Assembly: GCA_039090855.1 (NCBI GenBank)
Contig: CM076991.1
Coordinates: forward strand, 104,730,021 to 104,794,020
Origin: Macrothele yani
Lineage: Eukaryota > Arthropoda > Arachnida > Araneae > Macrothelidae
Length of the DNA: 64,000 nucleotides
Direction of reading: 5' to 3'
Positions 32,085 to 42,363 of this stretch are shown here, piece after piece. The notes under the pieces were generated by a model. It made no database searches. It was given only the letters and a program-made list of their open reading frames with translations, and was not told the DNA's origin. Position numbers and translations under genes: made by a program. The number at the start of each line of letters is the position of its first letter. Positions within the stretch are counted from its first letter, which is position 1.

Positions 32085-32899
32085 CTTACGTTTTCTGCCA
32101 TTAACACCTGACCATCGTCGGCGTCTATTGCAGTGCTGTGTGCAGCGAGCAACGTGGAATCCTACGGACTGGTGACGTATACTGTTCAGCGACGAATCAC
32201 GCTTCTGTATGGGAACGGACCACCACCGTGTCAGAGTGGGGAGGACCGCAGGCGAGCGCTAGAATCCCAACCTCACTGTACAGCAGAACACGTCCCGAAC
32301 TGCAGGCGTGGTGATCTGGGGAGTCATCGCGTATGACAGCCGGACTTCCCTCGTAGTGCTCCCAGGGACGCGGAGACCCCAGCGCTGCGCACAAGAGATC
32401 GTGCGGCCCCATGTGCTTCCTTTCCTGGTGGGGAGGGGCGGCCCGGACCCATTTTACAACAAGATAACGCCAGTCCGCACAAGGCTCTGGTTTCCTAGGA
32501 CTGTCTACGTCATGCTCCGACGCTTCCTTGGCCTGCCAAATCGCCTGATTCCTCGCCCATCGAGCGCGTGTGGGACCAGATTGGACGCCAGCTTTCTTCA
32601 TGTCCCAGTGTTCGTGATTTAGAGCGTCAGCTGCAAGAAGTATGGGCCAATATGTCCCAGAATAACATACGGCGTTTCTTTGACCCCATGACGCACCGTA
32701 TCACCGCATGTATCCGAGCGCGAGGAGGTCCGACGCGCTGACAGAAATATGTACCGTATGTTCTTGGAAAATCGTCCTGCTGCTGTGATATTGTAATCAC
32801 TTCTGTTCTTGGTATGTACCATCTCACTATACTAAAATCTCATTTCAATCCGATTCCTCCTACTTGGTGCAAGAAATTTTATGCCGATGAGTGTGCATA

Positions 32900-33766
32900 T
32901 GAAGGCTGCCTTTAGATTGTCCACTGTCTGGGGTGCAAAGTTTCTACCCCAGCAGCTGCCGATCCATATGATCATAAATGTCAAGCAGCATGTTCCGCCA
33001 TGGGAGAACACGGAAGTCATCCGCGTGTTGTAAACGATTGTTCTCCCAATTGAACTATGAAAGCTTATTACGGCTCTATTGTCAATTTGTTTCATCCATC
33101 ATTTCAACAGTACGTCATGTACGGCATATTATATCACCCCTCCGCTCCCCCCATTGGGAAAGGCGGGAACACGAAATCTCAGGTTTCAGGGCAGCCCAAA
33201 GCCATGCTCATGCTGTTGATGATGGTGTCTACATTACGGGCAAAGCTAACCTAACTACATTAGGGGCAAAGCTAACCTAACTACACTGCTAATGCTGTGA
33301 TACCGATTTATCAAAAAGCTATCTCTTGTGTTTCAGTATTTCTCCGTGCACTAATGGGGTGCCATGTGTTGTTGGCCCTTCCCCTTAAGGGTGACTTAAG
33401 GCAAGGTAAAAGGAAACTTCCCGCGTTCAATAACGATGTCAAATCCCACACCTTCTCAACCTTGCCCACCACCAGACAAACGATTTCTGAATGAATATTT
33501 TAAAACGCTAACCAAGAAGAAAAGACCAAATCATTACCCCCCCCCCCACCTTACCGTCAGATTAATACAAATCTCCTCTCCCGCTCGCAGTAAATATCCT
33601 GTGTGTATAGTGTGTATAGTGTGTATACTGTATAGCCCTTCTGAAGCAAAACAGAAGTGACAATGACGTCGCCAAAATGCGAATATGTGTATTTTTTTAG
33701 AGGCTCAACCGAAACTGGGATCTTCCTTTTATGACGTACCTACGTACGGCATTTAGAACTTCCATA
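32900..33766. other. Spacer without recognised gene
   Basis: Holds a short direct repeat of GGGCAAAGCTAACCTAACTA (33239 and 33265) and a GTGTGTATA run near 33600-33630. No coding signal. Confidence 0.5.
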
Positions 33767-33768
33767 TA

Positions 33769-35014
33769 CACTGATGAGCGATTACATAATGACCAGACCA
33801 CCTACCTAATAAGCAGCAGGACCTTCCCCCCCCTCACCATCCTGCTTAGCTCGCAAAACAGCTGCCTCTTGGCGGGGCATCGATTTTCGATGAGGTGGCG
33901 ATATGTATCGTGGGGTATCTGAGCACCATAACGCCAACAGCAGGTCCTCCAGTTTCGGTACATCTTAAGGTAGTGGTGATTTAGAGCGAACCTGCTTTTC
34001 CAAGTCGAACCACAAATGTTCGATTTGGTTCATATCAGGTGAATTAGGAGGTCAGAGCATGAATAGAAAGTCACCAGCATATTCCTCGAACCACTACTTC
34101 ACGATTCTAGCAGTGAGGCATGCTGCATTATCCTGTTGGCAATGGCCATCGCCAGCAGGGAACACAGTTGCCATGAATGAGTGAACTTGGTTCGCAAAGA
34201 TGTTCAGATACCTGACAGCTGTCAGGGATTGTGTTATTGGGAAAATGGGGCCTAAACTATCCCAAGAAAACATCGCCCACAGCATAACACCGGAATCGCC
34301 CTCCGGTTTCCGCCCAGCAATGCATCCAGGTGCAATAACCTACGGTGATTGTCGGCGTATCCGCGCTCGGCCGTCTACTTGATGCACCAGAAATCTTGAT
34401 TCGTCAGAGCAGGCCACTTCCTTCCAAATATCCACAGTCGAATCTCGATTATCTTAGGCCTATTTCATGCGTTGTTGGCGATGACGCGCAGTGAGCATGG
34501 GAACCCGGCTGGGTCTTCAGCTACGCATATCCATGCGCAGAAGGCTGCGATGAACCGTGCGCTGTGACACATTGCCCTAATCACCACTGTTGTAGCTGCG
34601 GGTGATTTGTCGCACTGTGGTCCTGCTGTCGCTGTGAACAATGCGCGACAGTCTCCACTCCCATCTGGCATCAATGAGCTGCGGACGACACACGGCTAGA
34701 CGAAAGTTCGTCGTTTGGACATCTGTGCACCACTTGTGATACGTACTCACTACAGCTGCATGTGAGCAACCCACAAGCCACGCCGTTTCCAACAACGTAG
34801 TTCCGAGGCTCCGTGCCGTCACAGTTTGTCCTTTATCAAACTCCGATAAATCAGCAGCTTTTCCCATTCTGACTCCGAACACTCTACTAACCGAAAGCCG
34901 GTCCTCGGGTTGTACATATACTGTTGCGTGAACGTTTCCAGCGCCACCGGTCGGCCTCCAGGCACGCTCATTTCCCTAGTCTGGGGGTGGTCGTTATGTA
35001 ATGGCTCATAGGTG
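33769..35014 (-). pseudogene. Tc1-A element, complete ends, dead transposase
   Basis: Ends read CACTGATGAGCGATTACATA (left, plus strand) and CACCTATGAGCCATTACATA (right, inward) with TA on both sides. The transposase starts at 34867 with MGKAADLSEFDKGQTVTARS and a helix-turn-helix, followed by LSRIVHSDSRTTVRQI and VSQRTVHRSLLRM. ACSDESRFLVHQVDGRARIR (first Asp), MLWAMFSWDSLGPIFP, GHCQQDNAACLTARIV (second Asp), a stop, then WPPNSPDMNQIEHLWFDL (Glu) follow. Thirty-six positions separate the second Asp from the Glu. Several stops and shifts. The best reference copy of family A here. Confidence 0.9.
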
Positions 35015-35101
35015 TACATCTTCGGGAGTCAAAAAGTCATTCCACAGTAATATTAAAGCTGTCTCACATAATATTGACGGCGTCACAGTCAAAATTTTTG
35101 A

Positions 35102-35283
35102 ATTTCGTAACTTGTATGTTTAATACAAATTTTGAAGATGACAATCCGGTTTTTGGTGTAAATGTGACAAAGATGGTAAGGCAGATAATATCCGAAAACT
35201 TGAAAATTGCATCGTCCTGGAGCGGGACTTGAACCCGCGACTGCCAGATAGCGCCAGGGTATGCTAACCACTACACTACCCAT
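35102..35283 (-). repeat. SINE-4 copy 1 (tRNA-derived)
   Basis: The minus-strand head GGGTAGTGTAGTGGTTAGCA (A box) and GCGGGTTCAAGTCCCGCTCC (B box) lie at 35283-35214. A body with TTTTCAAGTTTTCGGATATT and CACATTTACACCAAAAACCG ends near CAAAATTTGTATTAAAC. Confidence 0.85.
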
Positions 35284-35369
35284 TAATTTTAATATAATGC
35301 CGGTTGCTTCGACTAGCGAATCCTATGATGGTTATATTCAAATTAATCCGAAACTTGAGACTTGGTCGT

Positions 35370-35533
35370 TCTGGGTGGTGTAGTGGTTACCGTTCCCGGG
35401 CGCTATCTGTGAGACGAGGATTAGAGTCGCGCTCCAGGTCGATGAAATTTTCAAGTTTTCGGATATTATCTGACTTTCCATCTTTGTCACATTTACACCA
35501 AAAATCGGATTGTCATCTTCAAAATTTGTATTA
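35370..35533 (+). repeat. SINE-4 copy 2, facing copy 1
   Basis: Head GGGTGGTGTAGTGGTTACCG with a weak B box (TTAGAGTCGCGCTCCAGG), and the same body through CAAAATTTGTATTA. A Tc1-F element is inserted at the TA in its tail. Confidence 0.83.
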
Positions 35534-36754
35534 CACTGAAGAGCAATTGAATTAGAGATACCTGTCTAGTAACGTGTAGCACCATCTTTCGCCCTGATGA
35601 CGGCGGCGATTCGTCTCGACATGGACTCAACAAGGCACCGGAAGCGTTGGGAAGCCATACGAATCTACGACCCCTGAACAAGCTCCCACAGTTCACGAAG
35701 ATTTGATGGAGGGTGGTCAGAGCCTCGAACATCTCTCTCGATGGCATCCCAGATGTGGTCAATGGGATTGAGGTCAGGTGACCTAGCTGGCCAAGGAAGC
35801 GAGGTCACGTCGGTGGAGTGTTCATCCAACGATTCGGATACAATTCGGGAGCGATGGCACGGTGCATTGTCTTGTTGCTGGATGAGCTCCCTAGTGAGAT
35901 GTTGTAGACGCACAAACGGCAGCAAATGGTCGTCCAGGATATCCCGGTAACGTTGACCTATGAGGGACGATGTTACAACAAGTACCAGGGGTCCCATTTC
36001 AGTCCACGTAAACGTTCCCCAGACGAGAATGCTACCCCAACCAGCTTGAAGAGTACCCTGCTGGCAAGAAGGATCCATCGCTTAATGTCGCTTGCGCCGT
36101 GCTCGTATCCTGCCATCCGCATGTACCAAGGTGAATCTCGACTCATGAGTCCAGGCAACATTTTCCCACATGTCTAGGGTCCAGTGGCGATGTCCCGCGC
36201 CCATGCTAATCTTTGCACCCTGTGATGTGCGGTCAGCAAGGGTACCCTCGTGTGACGATGGCTTCTGTACCCCAGAGCGAGGAGATGGTTCTGGATGGTG
36301 TGGCTGCTTACACGTTTTTGTGCACCAGCGTTAAATTGCCGAGTGATTTCTTGCACTGTGGCCCGTCTATGCGCTGTTACAATGCGAGCTAGCCGACGAT
36401 GACCCGCTCATCCACACGCTGTTTTCCACGGCAGTTGGCCCTTGCAGGGATGGTTTTACGTGATTCGATGTACTCACTGTGCACCCGTGACGCAGTGGCT
36501 CGTGAAAACCCCAGTGCCTGCACGACTTCCGAGGTGGAGTGACCCATTCGTCTGGGCCCGACAATTTGCCCACGATCAAATGCGCTTAGATCCTTCGTCT
36601 AACCCATACTGCGTCCGACTCTTACTGATTCCCGTCGCATCACTCCTTATATTGTCGGATCGCTGCATACGTCATGTCGTTTCCGTTTACAGTGCCGCCC
36701 ACTTTGCCACATTTGCATAACGCCAGCTGTCTCTAATTCAATTGCTCTTCAGTG
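35534..36754 (-). pseudogene. Tc1-F element, exact ends, dead transposase
   Basis: Terminal repeats CACTGAAGAGCAATTGAATT continue identically to TAGAGA at both ends and are flanked by TA. Minus-strand frames give IVGKLSGPDEWVTPP-like N-terminal text. RRATVQEITRQFNAGAQKRV and VSSHTIQNHLLALGYRSHRH follow. After breaks come GWGSILVWGTFTWTEMGPLV, LIQQQDNAPCHRSRIVSESL (second Asp) and SPDLNPIDHIWDAIERDV. Here Asp stands where Glu is expected, 36 residues after the catalytic Asp. The last part (LRELWELVQGS, ESMSRRIAAVI) is the normal C-terminus. Identical ends suggest fairly recent mobility. Confidence 0.9.
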
Positions 36755-36756
36755 TA

Positions 36757-37165
36757 TATGGTGTAATCCCGTATTTCTTTCATGATTGTATGTTTAATTT
36801 CAGTTTTGTCGTTTTCTTGATAACATATCGAAATTTAGAATATGTTTCACAGCAACACTAATTTTCACAAGCTCATGATGAGTTGAAGGTTTCCAAAATG
36901 TGGATGTTGTTTTCATCATCGCCTCTCAGAAGGAAGAGACACTCTTCCTTAAATTTGCATGACAAATCATTTTTCAGTCCTCGGGCACCAGTATAGAGCA
37001 CAAAATTATACAGTGCGCATGTTTTTCGATTTTTTTTTAATTTGCTTTTCAAAAATACATCGGAAATAAACCGGGTCCAAATCGGGTCAGGAACACCTTG
37101 ATCAGACCCGTTTGATCCGCAAGAAATTGCTGACCCGCTGACCTGTGACCCGTTTCCATCTCTGA
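36757..37165. other. Spacer; GACCCG-rich tail
   Basis: No coding signal. From 37075 to 37160 GGGTC/GACCC words recur (AATCGGGTCAGG, GACCCGTTTGATC, GACCCGCTGACC). Confidence 0.45.
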
Positions 37166-37166
37166 C

Positions 37167-38162
37167 CCCGACAAAATAGTCTAGACAAAAATAGCCCCAA
37201 ACAAAAAAGCCCCAACATCACAGCCAATACACAAAATATTCCCGGTCAAAGTGGCTTCCCATTAAAATATCCTACCGCAGATCCTCATGACTACTCCAGC
37301 CTCTTGATTAATCTCTCTGCTTCTTAATTAATGACATAATTCGTAAAGAAAATGAATTATTACAACTTAATTGCATTTCGTGGCATCGGTATTGTATGTG
37401 GAATAAATATTCAGAATTACAGTTACAATATTTCTTCCAGACACAATGCGGCCACCATGAAATAGAATTAATTTTTAATCCATTCCCTCTACGAATGATA
37501 TTATAATTTTCATATGAGCGTTTACAGTAAGAGTTCTCAATAATCATCCTCACACTTGTTTGAAGGATCGCATCGCTCTTTTCAACAGATCATAAAGCGA
37601 TCAGTGTACAAACTGATACATCAATTTCTAAAGGAATAGAATCGATTTGAAATTGATTTAACTCATTTTCAAGAAAGGTTTAGACAACCAGAAGCATCAA
37701 AGCAAAAGTACGTGCAAATAAATCGGCGACTTGAAACTCAAGTGTACAATTTTCATGAAACCAATATTTTGGGCTATCTGCGTGCAATTTCTCATAATTT
37801 GATAACAAAACTACACTTGTTTAGAGCCATTATTTTTTGCTAACCGAATTTTTTTCAACTGTGCCGAATTATCATGGTACCAATATTTTGATGTGTGTGT
37901 ACTTGGAATTTCTCAAAATGTGGCAATTTAATTTGATTAAAAACATTGTTGTTGTTTTTTCGTTTAATTATTCGATTTTTTGCTAAAAAAATATTTTCTT
38001 CTTATTTCAGTGGACAATTTAGTAGATGTACCTACACCTATTATATATTATATAAACAATTTTGTTTGGACGGGGCTGTTTTGATGGGGGCTATTTATTT
38101 ACTGGTTGTGATGTCAGGGCTGTTTTGACGGGGCTATTTTGGACTGGGCTTTTTTGTCGGGT
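37167..38162. mobile_element. TIR element with AGCCCC subterminal repeats
   Basis: The left end CCCGACAAAATAGTC, GACAAAAATAGCCCC, ACAAAAAAGCCCC, ACATCACAGCCA mirrors the right end (inward CCCGACAAAAAAGCCC, AAAATAGCCCCGTCAAAACA, GACATCACAACCAGTAAATA). The inside is AT-rich with no transposase. The superfamily is not identified. Confidence 0.6.
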
Positions 38163-38164
38163 CA

Positions 38165-38860
38165 TCATTTAGCGCAATGGATTCCCGGATGTAGCTAGCA
38201 GGAGACTAGCTGTGACTCAGACTCTCTGCAAGGCAAGCAAGCCCACTGGAAAATGGACGTTGTCGTAAATTCTCTGAACTTTTATTTTCGGTGATTAATG
38301 AAAATTACTTTTGCATTTCTTTATCAGAATAAATACTTAACCTTATTCATTCATGCATTGCACTTAAAACAAAGCAAAATTGAAAATCATACAGTACGAA
38401 CGACGGATAACTCAAAAGAAATTACTTCTCGAGATAAGTCACTACGAACAGCTATGCCAATAATTCTCTGCCACATGTGCAGACAATTTTTTGGCGGGGT
38501 TTCTTCTTTTTTTTTTTTTCGGTGAAACATGAAGTACATTTAATCAGTTTATTTGTTTTTCATATGTGCTTGTAGGGGGAATGGTTGCAGCGAGATTTAT
38601 GAAAGAGGGAATAATTTTAGTTAGTGATTTAATTAACGATAAAAGAAAGTTTTGATTAGAATGCTTTCCATGGGGGGGGGGAATGTCCCCTCTTTTGGGG
38701 TTTGCAATAAAGTAGGTGGTGTTAAGAGAGATAGTAGTGGGGGCACGTCATTACAAGTGCTGCTTCACCTGTGATGGAGCAGTTGATTTTTTTTCATGAC
38801 CATACTATGATTGTGTTAGTTGTAATTACTATTTTGGTGGGGTACATGTTGATGAGATAA
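38165..38860. other. Spacer without recognised gene
   Basis: Homopolymer tracts only (T-run about 38508-38519, G-run about 38672-38681). Confidence 0.5.
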
Positions 38861-38985
38861 TATAGCAGGGGTACCCGGTATTTATCGGGTAAATATTACT
38901 ATTCGTAGAATCACCTAGTTCAGTGGGCGAAAGTTAATGAATGAAAAAGATATTCCTGTAAATTTTCAATAAATTTATTTTAATT

Positions 38986-39130
38986 CATTTAGGTTATTGC
39001 TTTTTGGTAAACAATATTTTTGGTTTTTCCATTGAGAGCAAAAAATGTAGGGATATTTAGGTTTGCCATCCCTAGAGCAGGCGATGTAGAGTTGTCCGTG
39101 TGAAAAGTAGGGTTCCTCCGAATTAATTCC
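38986..39130 (-). pseudogene. Helitron helicase C-terminus
   Basis: Minus-strand frames give FSHGQLYIACSRDGKPKYPY and, one shift later, FALNGKTKNIVYQKAIT. These correspond to the end of the PIF1-type helicase of Helitrons, where 'PCFSHGQLYVACSRV' is followed by 'APNGKTKNVVYQEAL'. Only this end remains and it is frameshifted. Confidence 0.75.
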
Positions 39131-39484
39131 AGATACTGCCAATGACTCGCTGATGCAGTAATATTTCCGAAAAAAAAAAAAAAAAAAAGAGTCGGAATAG
39201 TTGCAAATGTGAAAAACAAAAAAAATATATTTGATTTAGTTAATTTTACTCTTACGAAATAAAAAAGAAAGGAAGAGGAATGGAAATATTTACCTTCGAA
39301 GAGACATCTATAGAACTGCCGAACATCTCGCGTGCGCTTCTGAGAATCCCATGACACTGAAATGCAATGTACCTACGTCATGTTGCGTGCATGTGACTTG
39401 ACATTGGCGTTGATCATCCTTTTGTTTACCGTTTTGAATTTTGAATATCTGGAACTCTCTATTTACATTACATTGTATTTTTGT

Positions 39485-39524
39485 CTGATGAAGCCACCCG
39501 TTGGTGGTGAAAGCTAACGTTTAT
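39485..39524 (+). ncRNA. Hammerhead-like motif in a Penelope tail fragment
   Basis: CTGATGA (39485-39491), stem-loop AGCCACCCGTTGGTGGT, GAAA (39509-39512), then GCTAACGTTTA. The text after it (GTTTATTCATTTGTGT, ATACACCATTAAACGGAT) follows the Penelope tail at 15120-15160. Confidence 0.5.
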
Positions 39525-39659
39525 TCATTTGTGTTTTTAATACACCATTAAACGGATATTTTTGCACTTTATTGTTCTCTAACTTAGACCGTAGATAGGG
39601 TATTTGAGTGCTGAATTGTGTTGTACTTCTTAAAAGTAAAAAAGGGAACTTTTTACGAA

Positions 39660-40545
39660 AATATTATATGGGGGCCCCTTGACCCAAAGCTCCGACTCCT
39701 TCCAAAAAACCGCCTGCGGTCTAAGTTAGGGTACCATGAGATAGTGTACCAAATTTGGTGATTCTACACTGAGAAAAAAGTTTTGTTAATTCAACAAAAA
39801 ATTTTGTCGATATACAATCGACAAATTTTTTTTGTTGAATTTGCAAAATTATTTTGTTGAAAATTATTATTGATTCAACAAAATTTGTTGTTATCACGAC
39901 AAAACGTTTTGTTCATTTAACAAAATGATTAAATCGATCTTTGGGAATTTGTTTGATCCAACAAAACATATTGTTATCATGACAAAATGTTTTGTTGCTG
40001 CAACAAAACATATTGTTGTAGCAACAAAACTTATTGTGTCACGATAACAATATATTTTGTTGGATCAAACAAATTCCCCAAAATCGACCTAATCATTTCG
40101 TTAAATGAACAAAACGTTTTTGTTGTGATAACAATAAATTTTGTTAAATCAACAATAATTTTCAACAAAATAATTTTGTTAAATCAACAATAATTTTCAA
40201 CAAAATAATTTTGTTGAATTAACAAAACGTTTTTCTCAGTGTAAATTGAAAACTGTAGATTTTACGGAAAAATTTTGTAGGGGCTCCTTGACACTGGGCT
40301 CCAACCGACCCTGAGCTCCGACCCCTTTCAAAAAGCGTCTGCGATCTAAGTTAGGGCATTATGAGTTAGTATACCAAATTTGATGGTTCTAAATTTAAAA
40401 CTGTAGATTTTACGAAAATTTTGTATGGGGCCCTTTGAGCCCCGGCCCGGACCCCTTCCAAAAACCGTCTATGGTCTAACTTAGAGTACCATGAGGTAGT
40501 ATACCAAACTTGGTGGTTCTTAATTTAAAATTGTAGATTTGTATA
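39660..40545 (+). repeat. Roughly 130-150-bp tandem repeat, three units, split by a MITE
   Basis: CTAAGTTAGGGTACCATGAG-type text occurs at about 39720, 40344 and 40475. Each unit also has CCCCTTTCAAAAAGCGTCTG-like and AAAACTGTAGATTTTACG parts. Removing the 477-bp MITE plus TA restores a spacing of about 148 bp between units 1 and 2; units 2 and 3 are about 131 bp apart. Confidence 0.82.
39767..40241. mobile_element. Palindromic fold-back MITE, 475 bp
   Basis: The ends CACTGAGAAAAAAGTTTTGT and (inward) CACTGAGAAAAACGTTTTGT are flanked by TA (39765-39766, 40242-40243). Almost the whole length is an imperfect palindrome of TTTTGTTG/CAACAAAA words centred near 40010. No coding capacity. Confidence 0.92.
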
Positions 40546-40585
40546 GCGGACGTACAAACAAACATTCAATTTTATATACATAGAT

Positions 40586-40798
40586 TACCAGAAGAAAAAA
40601 AGAGGAAAGAAAGAAAACATGAGGCTGGAGGCGTAATTGTGCATAAGGCTAAAATCACTGTTCCTCACTTTTTAACTGAATATGAGATGCTAAGCTGCGA
40701 GTTAAAAACTTCCAGGAAGTTAATTGCATATACGTTTTAACTAAATGTATCGTTCAAAACTTTGGAAAATAATGCTAAAGGGAAATCCTTGTGAGGCC

Positions 40799-40830
<32 letters not shown>

Positions 40831-41004
40831 GCTTTCAACTTCTTTCTTTTCATTGCATTAGGGTCAGTGGGAATGGTTTTGCGATGCGTGTGTGTGAAAG
40901 AAAAAAAAATTGGTCGTGAATTTCTTGACCATAGTAAGAAGAGACTACTGTAGCGAGGTTATATTCTTTTAGCTTTGATTCGATATTATTCCCTAGATGA
41001 ACTT
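40586..41004. other. Spacer with GA microsatellite
   Basis: A GA run lies at about 40799-40830. No coding signal. Confidence 0.55.
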
Positions 41005-41166
41005 GTGACGTGCCTGCCCAGCCGGACGCACACGACATAAAGGCAGATAGCAGCGATTACGAACGTCCGCGTAGCTCAATTGTTAGAGTGACTCATTCCG
41101 GAATGAGGGGACCCGGGTTGGAGCCCCGGCGTGGACAAAAATGACGGAGAAAGTTACTTCGTTATA
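41005..41166 (+). repeat. Rt5: leader plus tRNA-like plus tail, copy 1
   Basis: The leader GTGACGTGCCTGCCCAGC, GGACGCACACGACATAAAGG and CAGATAGCAG precedes a tRNA-like core (41065-41137) and the tail ATGACGGAGAAAGTTACTTC, GTTATAA. The same order is found, inverted, at 57181 and 57612. Confidence 0.8.
41065..41137 (+). tRNA. tRNA-like sequence inside Rt5, probably not a functional tRNA
   Basis: GTCCGCG pairs with CGTGGAC (six pairs plus one G-T), the D-arm GCTC/GAGT closes, and the T-arm CCGGG/CCCGG closes on TTGGAGC. The usual TTCGA is changed. The anticodon arm CTCATTCCGGAATGAG is a perfect palindrome leaving a six-base loop, so no standard anticodon can be read. The 57640 copy has a normal TTCGAATC loop. 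Better taken as an internal promoter than a tRNA gene. Confidence 0.4.
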
Positions 41167-41167
41167 A

Positions 41168-42115
41168 ACTCTTGGCATACGAAAGGCAATCACAAGAAAA
41201 CCAGTAAATGCACTTTATTACTAACTAATCCTTACTCTGCTAGTTGTCCATTTAGCAATTATTTACTATTATTTTATTTTCTACCTTCAGCTGAATGTTC
41301 TACCCAATTTCTTTTCTGCATCGTTTCTCGTCGCTTACGCTGCCCATCTCGGGAAACATTCCTCCTTCCTAGCTTCTTTTGACCTGTTTTCGAGCCCGAC
41401 TACTCTGATTCCTTCCCGCGTTCCATTGGATTCAAGAAAAACGTACTGTGTCGCCATGGAAACAATAAAGTGATTACATAGTCTGAGTACGATGTTTCAA
41501 ATTAGGTGCCATAAAGCGCTTAGTGAAAAATCCCCCCCCCCACCCCCTACCATACAATAGTCAATCCTCTGGGAGATGTTGTTTGAAACCCTACTGATGA
41601 TTATAATGACACTATCTCCGAGCATCAAAAAACGTGAGTGCGCGATTAAAGGCGCATAAAATGTGAAATCGAAAAAGAGAAACAAAAAGAATCGAAATAC
41701 GACATGAATAGCTCCTTAGTTGAAATACATAAATAATATTTACATGCTGTAAGGAAGCTATTTTGCCTCCAGTTATAAGCAAGGGCGCAACGAGGATTTG
41801 AATTCAAGGGTTAAAACCCCGTCCAGAGCCAGAGGTTTTCATTTTTTTAGGATTTACATTAGCAGTGCCGTTTTACAACCTCCTAATTCCCTGTCTCAGT
41901 TTGATTCAATTTTTTCTCTCCGCTGAGGGCTACTAAGACAACACTGTAAGCGTTTTATTTACCACGTTGTCAGGCTTTATTGCTTTAACCTGATCCTAAA
42001 GCACAGACAAGCACAATTACTCGACTTTTTCCTCTGTCCATATTTCTATTGAGGCGAAAATGGGATAAACTTGTCCTTTTGTAAAGTCACCAAATCAGGG
42101 TCTGGACTGGTAAAA
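41168..42115. other. Spacer without recognised gene
   Basis: A C-run lies near 41531-41544. Short ORFs show no motif. Confidence 0.5.
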
Positions 42116-42363
42116 CCCTCCAGGGCAATGGTTCTCAAAGTGGGGCACCCATAGCCCTTAAGGATACGTGAAACAAATGCCGGGGGTATGCGATTAGTTA
42201 GCAACCATACTGAGTCGCGCAGTGAATCGTTTTTAATGTCAACAAAATTAACAATCCAAATTTACGGCTAGTGTTGGTAGTGTGAGTGGTGAAATTAGTG
42301 CGTAGAGCGGCGGTGCCCCCCCCCCCCCCCCCACCACCACCACCCCACTATTCGTGCAATTTG

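Larger units (their letters stand above)
30935..32790 (+). pseudogene. Tc1-E transposase split by a minisatellite
   Basis: N-terminal parts in alternating frames: YGQLTEFEGGRVVGMRQSG, then LEQWAREGTQARRTGSGRPR with HTTTSEDRGIVRAARTAATT, SNIQRHVGGVQGTPLSARTT and SRLLAEANLHSRR (helix-turn-helix, GRPR hook, second helix-turn-helix). At 31283 this runs into a second copy of the hook (RTGSGPPRHTTSREDRGIVR) and then into the array. After the array the enzyme resumes at about 32111 with PDHRRRLLQCCVQRATW, ILFSDESRF (first Asp), NTSRTAGVVIWGVIAYDSRT and decayed C-terminal parts (CAQEIVRPHVLPF, then frameshifts). It cannot make a working enzyme. Confidence 0.85.
30671..32897 (+). mobile_element. Tc1-E element enlarged by an internal minisatellite
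   Basis: The left end CACTCATTGTCATAAAATTC and right end (inward) CACTCATCGGCATAAAATTT form terminal repeats. At about 2.2 kb it is some 0.7-0.8 kb longer than a usual Tc1 element, and the excess equals the 35-bp array at 31357-32084. Confidence 0.85.
38863..40584 (-). mobile_element. Helitron with helicase remnant, carrying nested repeats
   Basis: The 5' end on the minus strand is TCTATGTATATAAAATTGAA, preceded by A (plus-strand T at 40585). The 3' side has the hairpin ACCCGGTATTTATCGGGT at 38872-38889. It contains a helicase C-terminus, a Penelope tail with a hammerhead-like motif, a three-unit tandem repeat and a palindromic MITE. The exact 3' base is uncertain because a clean CTRR end is not seen. 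Confidence 0.7.

Noticed and set aside
31478..32104. 208-residue Trp/Cys-rich repeat protein frame
   Set aside because: It is produced by the 35-bp minisatellite, which cycles through all three frames every 105 bp; frames on both strands are equally long.
33239..33290. AACCTAAC/TTAGG words resembling arthropod telomere repeats
   Set aside because: Only a 26-bp direct duplication containing the words; no TTAGG array.
33769..33790. CTGATGAGC as a hammerhead core
   Set aside because: It is part of the Tc1-A terminal repeat, with no GAAA segment and no helix II.
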